A DNA stretch of 64,000 bases from an uncultured Bacteroidales bacterium (GTDB taxonomy: Bacteria > Bacteroidota > Bacteroidia > Bacteroidales > UBA932): positions 1 to 64,000 of the forward strand of contig CAJOHV010000003.1 in the NCBI GenBank assembly GCA_905234485.1, in the 5' to 3' direction. The first letter of the stretch is position 1. Each line of letters begins with the position of its first letter. The notes beneath the pieces were generated by a model that saw nothing but the letters and a program-made list of their open reading frames with translations, made no database searches and was not told the DNA's origin. Of the stretch, positions 62,531-64,000 are shown piece by piece. The translations under genes were made by a program, and so were the position numbers.

Positions 62531-63361
62531 TTATAATGATGCTATTAGTTCTTTGAAAATTCGGGTGAGTTTGGAGGCCGCCGCGTCCGCTGCCTTCACC
62601 ACATCATCGCCGTCGTTCTGATAGTCGTCCGCGAAATCGCCGGAGGCTTCGTTGGTGACGACGGACATTCCGAAGACGCGCATACCGCAATGGCGGGCCA
62701 CTATGACCTCCGGGATGGTGCTCATTCCCACCACATCGCCGCCCACAGTGCGGTAGAAGCGGTATTCGGCCGGGGTCTCGTAAGAGGGACCGGTGTCGCC
62801 GAAGTACACGCCTTCGTGCAGCGGCCAGCCGAGTTTCGCCGCTATCTCGCGGGCTTTACGGATGAGGGCGGGGTCGTAGGGGCGCGTCATATCGGGGAAG
62901 CGCGGGCCGAGTTCGTCCAGATTCGGGCCGATGAGCGGATTGGGCTGCAGGCTGATATGGTCGTTGATGATCATAAGGTCGCCTATATGGTACTCCGGGT
63001 TGATGCCGCCCGCGGCGTTGGACACGAACAGGGTGCGCACGCCGAGCAGGTACATAACCCGCACCGCCATGGTGACTATGAACATAGGGTAGCCCTCATA
63101 ATAGTGGAAGCGGCCCTGCATCGCGATGACCCTTTTCCCTGCGAGCGTGCCGATTATGAAGTTGCCTTTATGGCCCACGGCGGTGCTGACGGGGAAGTTG
63201 GGGATCTGCGAGTAGGGGAGGACCTGAGGGTTCTCTATGCTGTCCGCGAGCGATCCCAGGCCGCTGCCCAGGACTATGCCCACCTCCGGCATAGGCCCCG
63301 AAATGAAATCAGCCACGTAAGACGCGGCTGCTTTCAAGGTGTCCATATCAATAGTTCTCAT
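62531..63361 (-). CDS. Purine nucleoside phosphorylase I, tandem paralog
   Basis: [73 protein letters not shown]. Confidence 0.95.
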   Translation of the reverse strand: MRTIDMDTLKAAASYVADFISGPMPEVGIVLGSGLGSLADSIENPQVLPYSQIPNFPVSTAVGHKGNFIIGTLAGKRVIAMQGRFHYYEGYPMFIVTMAVRVMYLLGVRTLFVSNAAGGINPEYHIGDLMIINDHISLQPNPLIGPNLDELGPRFPDMTRPYDPALIRKAREIAAKLGWPLHEGVYFGDTGPSYETPAEYRFYRTVGGDVVGMSTIPEVIVARHCGMRVFGMSVVTNEASGDFADDYQNDGDDVVKAADAAASKLTRIFKELIASL

Positions 63362-63680
63362 CGGTGGATTCGTCTTTCTGACGCTGGGGAATCTCGCCGC
63401 CGAAGCAATTATCCTTGATGTAGGTGATGACGTCGTCCAGTCCTTCGCGGAACTTTTCGAAATCTTCTTTATAGAGGAAAATCTTATGCTTGTCGAAGGT
63501 GAAACTTCCGTCTGCGTTGTTATGACGCTTGCTTTCCGTGATAGTGAGATAGAAGTCTTTCTGGCCCCTTGTGGACTTTACATCGAAGAAATATGTACGT
63601 TTTCCTGCTCTGACGGGTTTGGAGAACACGTCATCTGAACCTCTTTCTTCCCTGAACGAATCGTAATCTTCCTTGTACAT
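63348..63680 (-). CDS. PUR-family DNA/RNA-binding protein (DUF3276)
   Basis: [30 protein letters not shown]...[25 protein letters not shown]. Confidence 0.93.
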   Translation of the reverse strand: MYKEDYDSFREERGSDDVFSKPVRAGKRTYFFDVKSTRGQKDFYLTITESKRHNNADGSFTFDKHKIFLYKEDFEKFREGLDDVITYIKDNCFGGEIPQRQKDESTDENY

Positions 63681-63770
63681 AGTGATTAATTGGTTATTTT
63701 ACTTAATGCAAAATTAGAATTTTTTTCGATTACTGATTATATTTGCAGGAATTAATTGACATACCATAGG

Positions 63771-64000
63771 ATGCTTAACAGAAGAATCTTGCGTATCAAG
63801 GCGTTCAAGACAGTGTACGCCCTGGCAGAAAATCCGGAAATGACCCAGGCGGAGGCGCTTGCGCAACTCGAAGCCTCGTGTCAGGCTACCCGGGACCTGT
63901 ATCTCTTTATGCTGGCCCTTGTGCCCGCCCTCACGGATTTGGCGAAAAGCCGCATCGAAGCCGCCAGGGGAAAGTTCAACCCCACAGAGGAAGAAAAGCA
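63771..64000 (+). CDS. nusB: Transcription antitermination factor NusB, N-terminal part (runs off window)
   Basis: MLNRRILRIKAFKTVYALAENPEMTQAEALAQLEASCQATRDLYLFML, open to window end; TATATTTG at 63738-63745. Confidence 0.8.
   Translation, partial: MLNRRILRIKAFKTVYALAENPEMTQAEALAQLEASCQATRDLYLFMLALVPALTDLAKSRIEAARGKFNPTEEEK

Overview
This 64 kb window looks like chromosome from an uncultured Bacteroidales-type bacterium. The inference rests on SusC/SusD genes, TAnnTTTG-type promoters, no obvious Shine-Dalgarno sequences and typical gene content. Contents, left to right: the 3' end of a FISUMP-like protein gene; a small orphan gene with a candidate sRNA beside it; a minus-strand beta-mannan-type PUL (GH26, SGBP, SusD, SusC, GH5) preceded by an S9 peptidase; recG; an SLBB/Wzz export pair; dcuB-like, pckA and recQ; a block of conserved tRNA-modification and metabolism genes including tamB-like and tsaD; tRNA-Thr; GH2 beta-galactosidase; tex; a DPM1-like glycosyltransferase; an S41 tricorn-like protease; yebC; rfbB; a RAYT/Y1 transposase cassette; gdhA; ffh; an UshA-like nucleotidase; nadE; a NusG/UpxY-like gene; zapA, a 6S-like RNA and rny; two tandem purine nucleoside phosphorylases; a PUR-family gene; and the start of nusB. 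The strongest finding is a candidate REPIN/RAYT-type system. Two intergenic elements (47437-47546 and 52844-52953) share an exact 110-nt layout of 9-17-9-40-9-17-9, with paired 9-bp hairpins, compensatory arm changes and complementary outer arms. One lies immediately upstream of a two-gene Y1-transposase (RAYT) operon and the other about 4 kb downstream of it. Other leads are a compact promoter-hairpin-terminator sRNA at 313-395, recurrent promoter-to-ATG spacing of 5-9 nt suggesting leaderless mRNAs, a NAD synthetase whose glutaminase domain appears to have lost its catalytic Cys, and a set of small deletions that break pckA and GH26 and may affect SusD and an SGBP lipobox. No searches or folding programs were run; all calls come from reading the sequence and from recalled family motifs.
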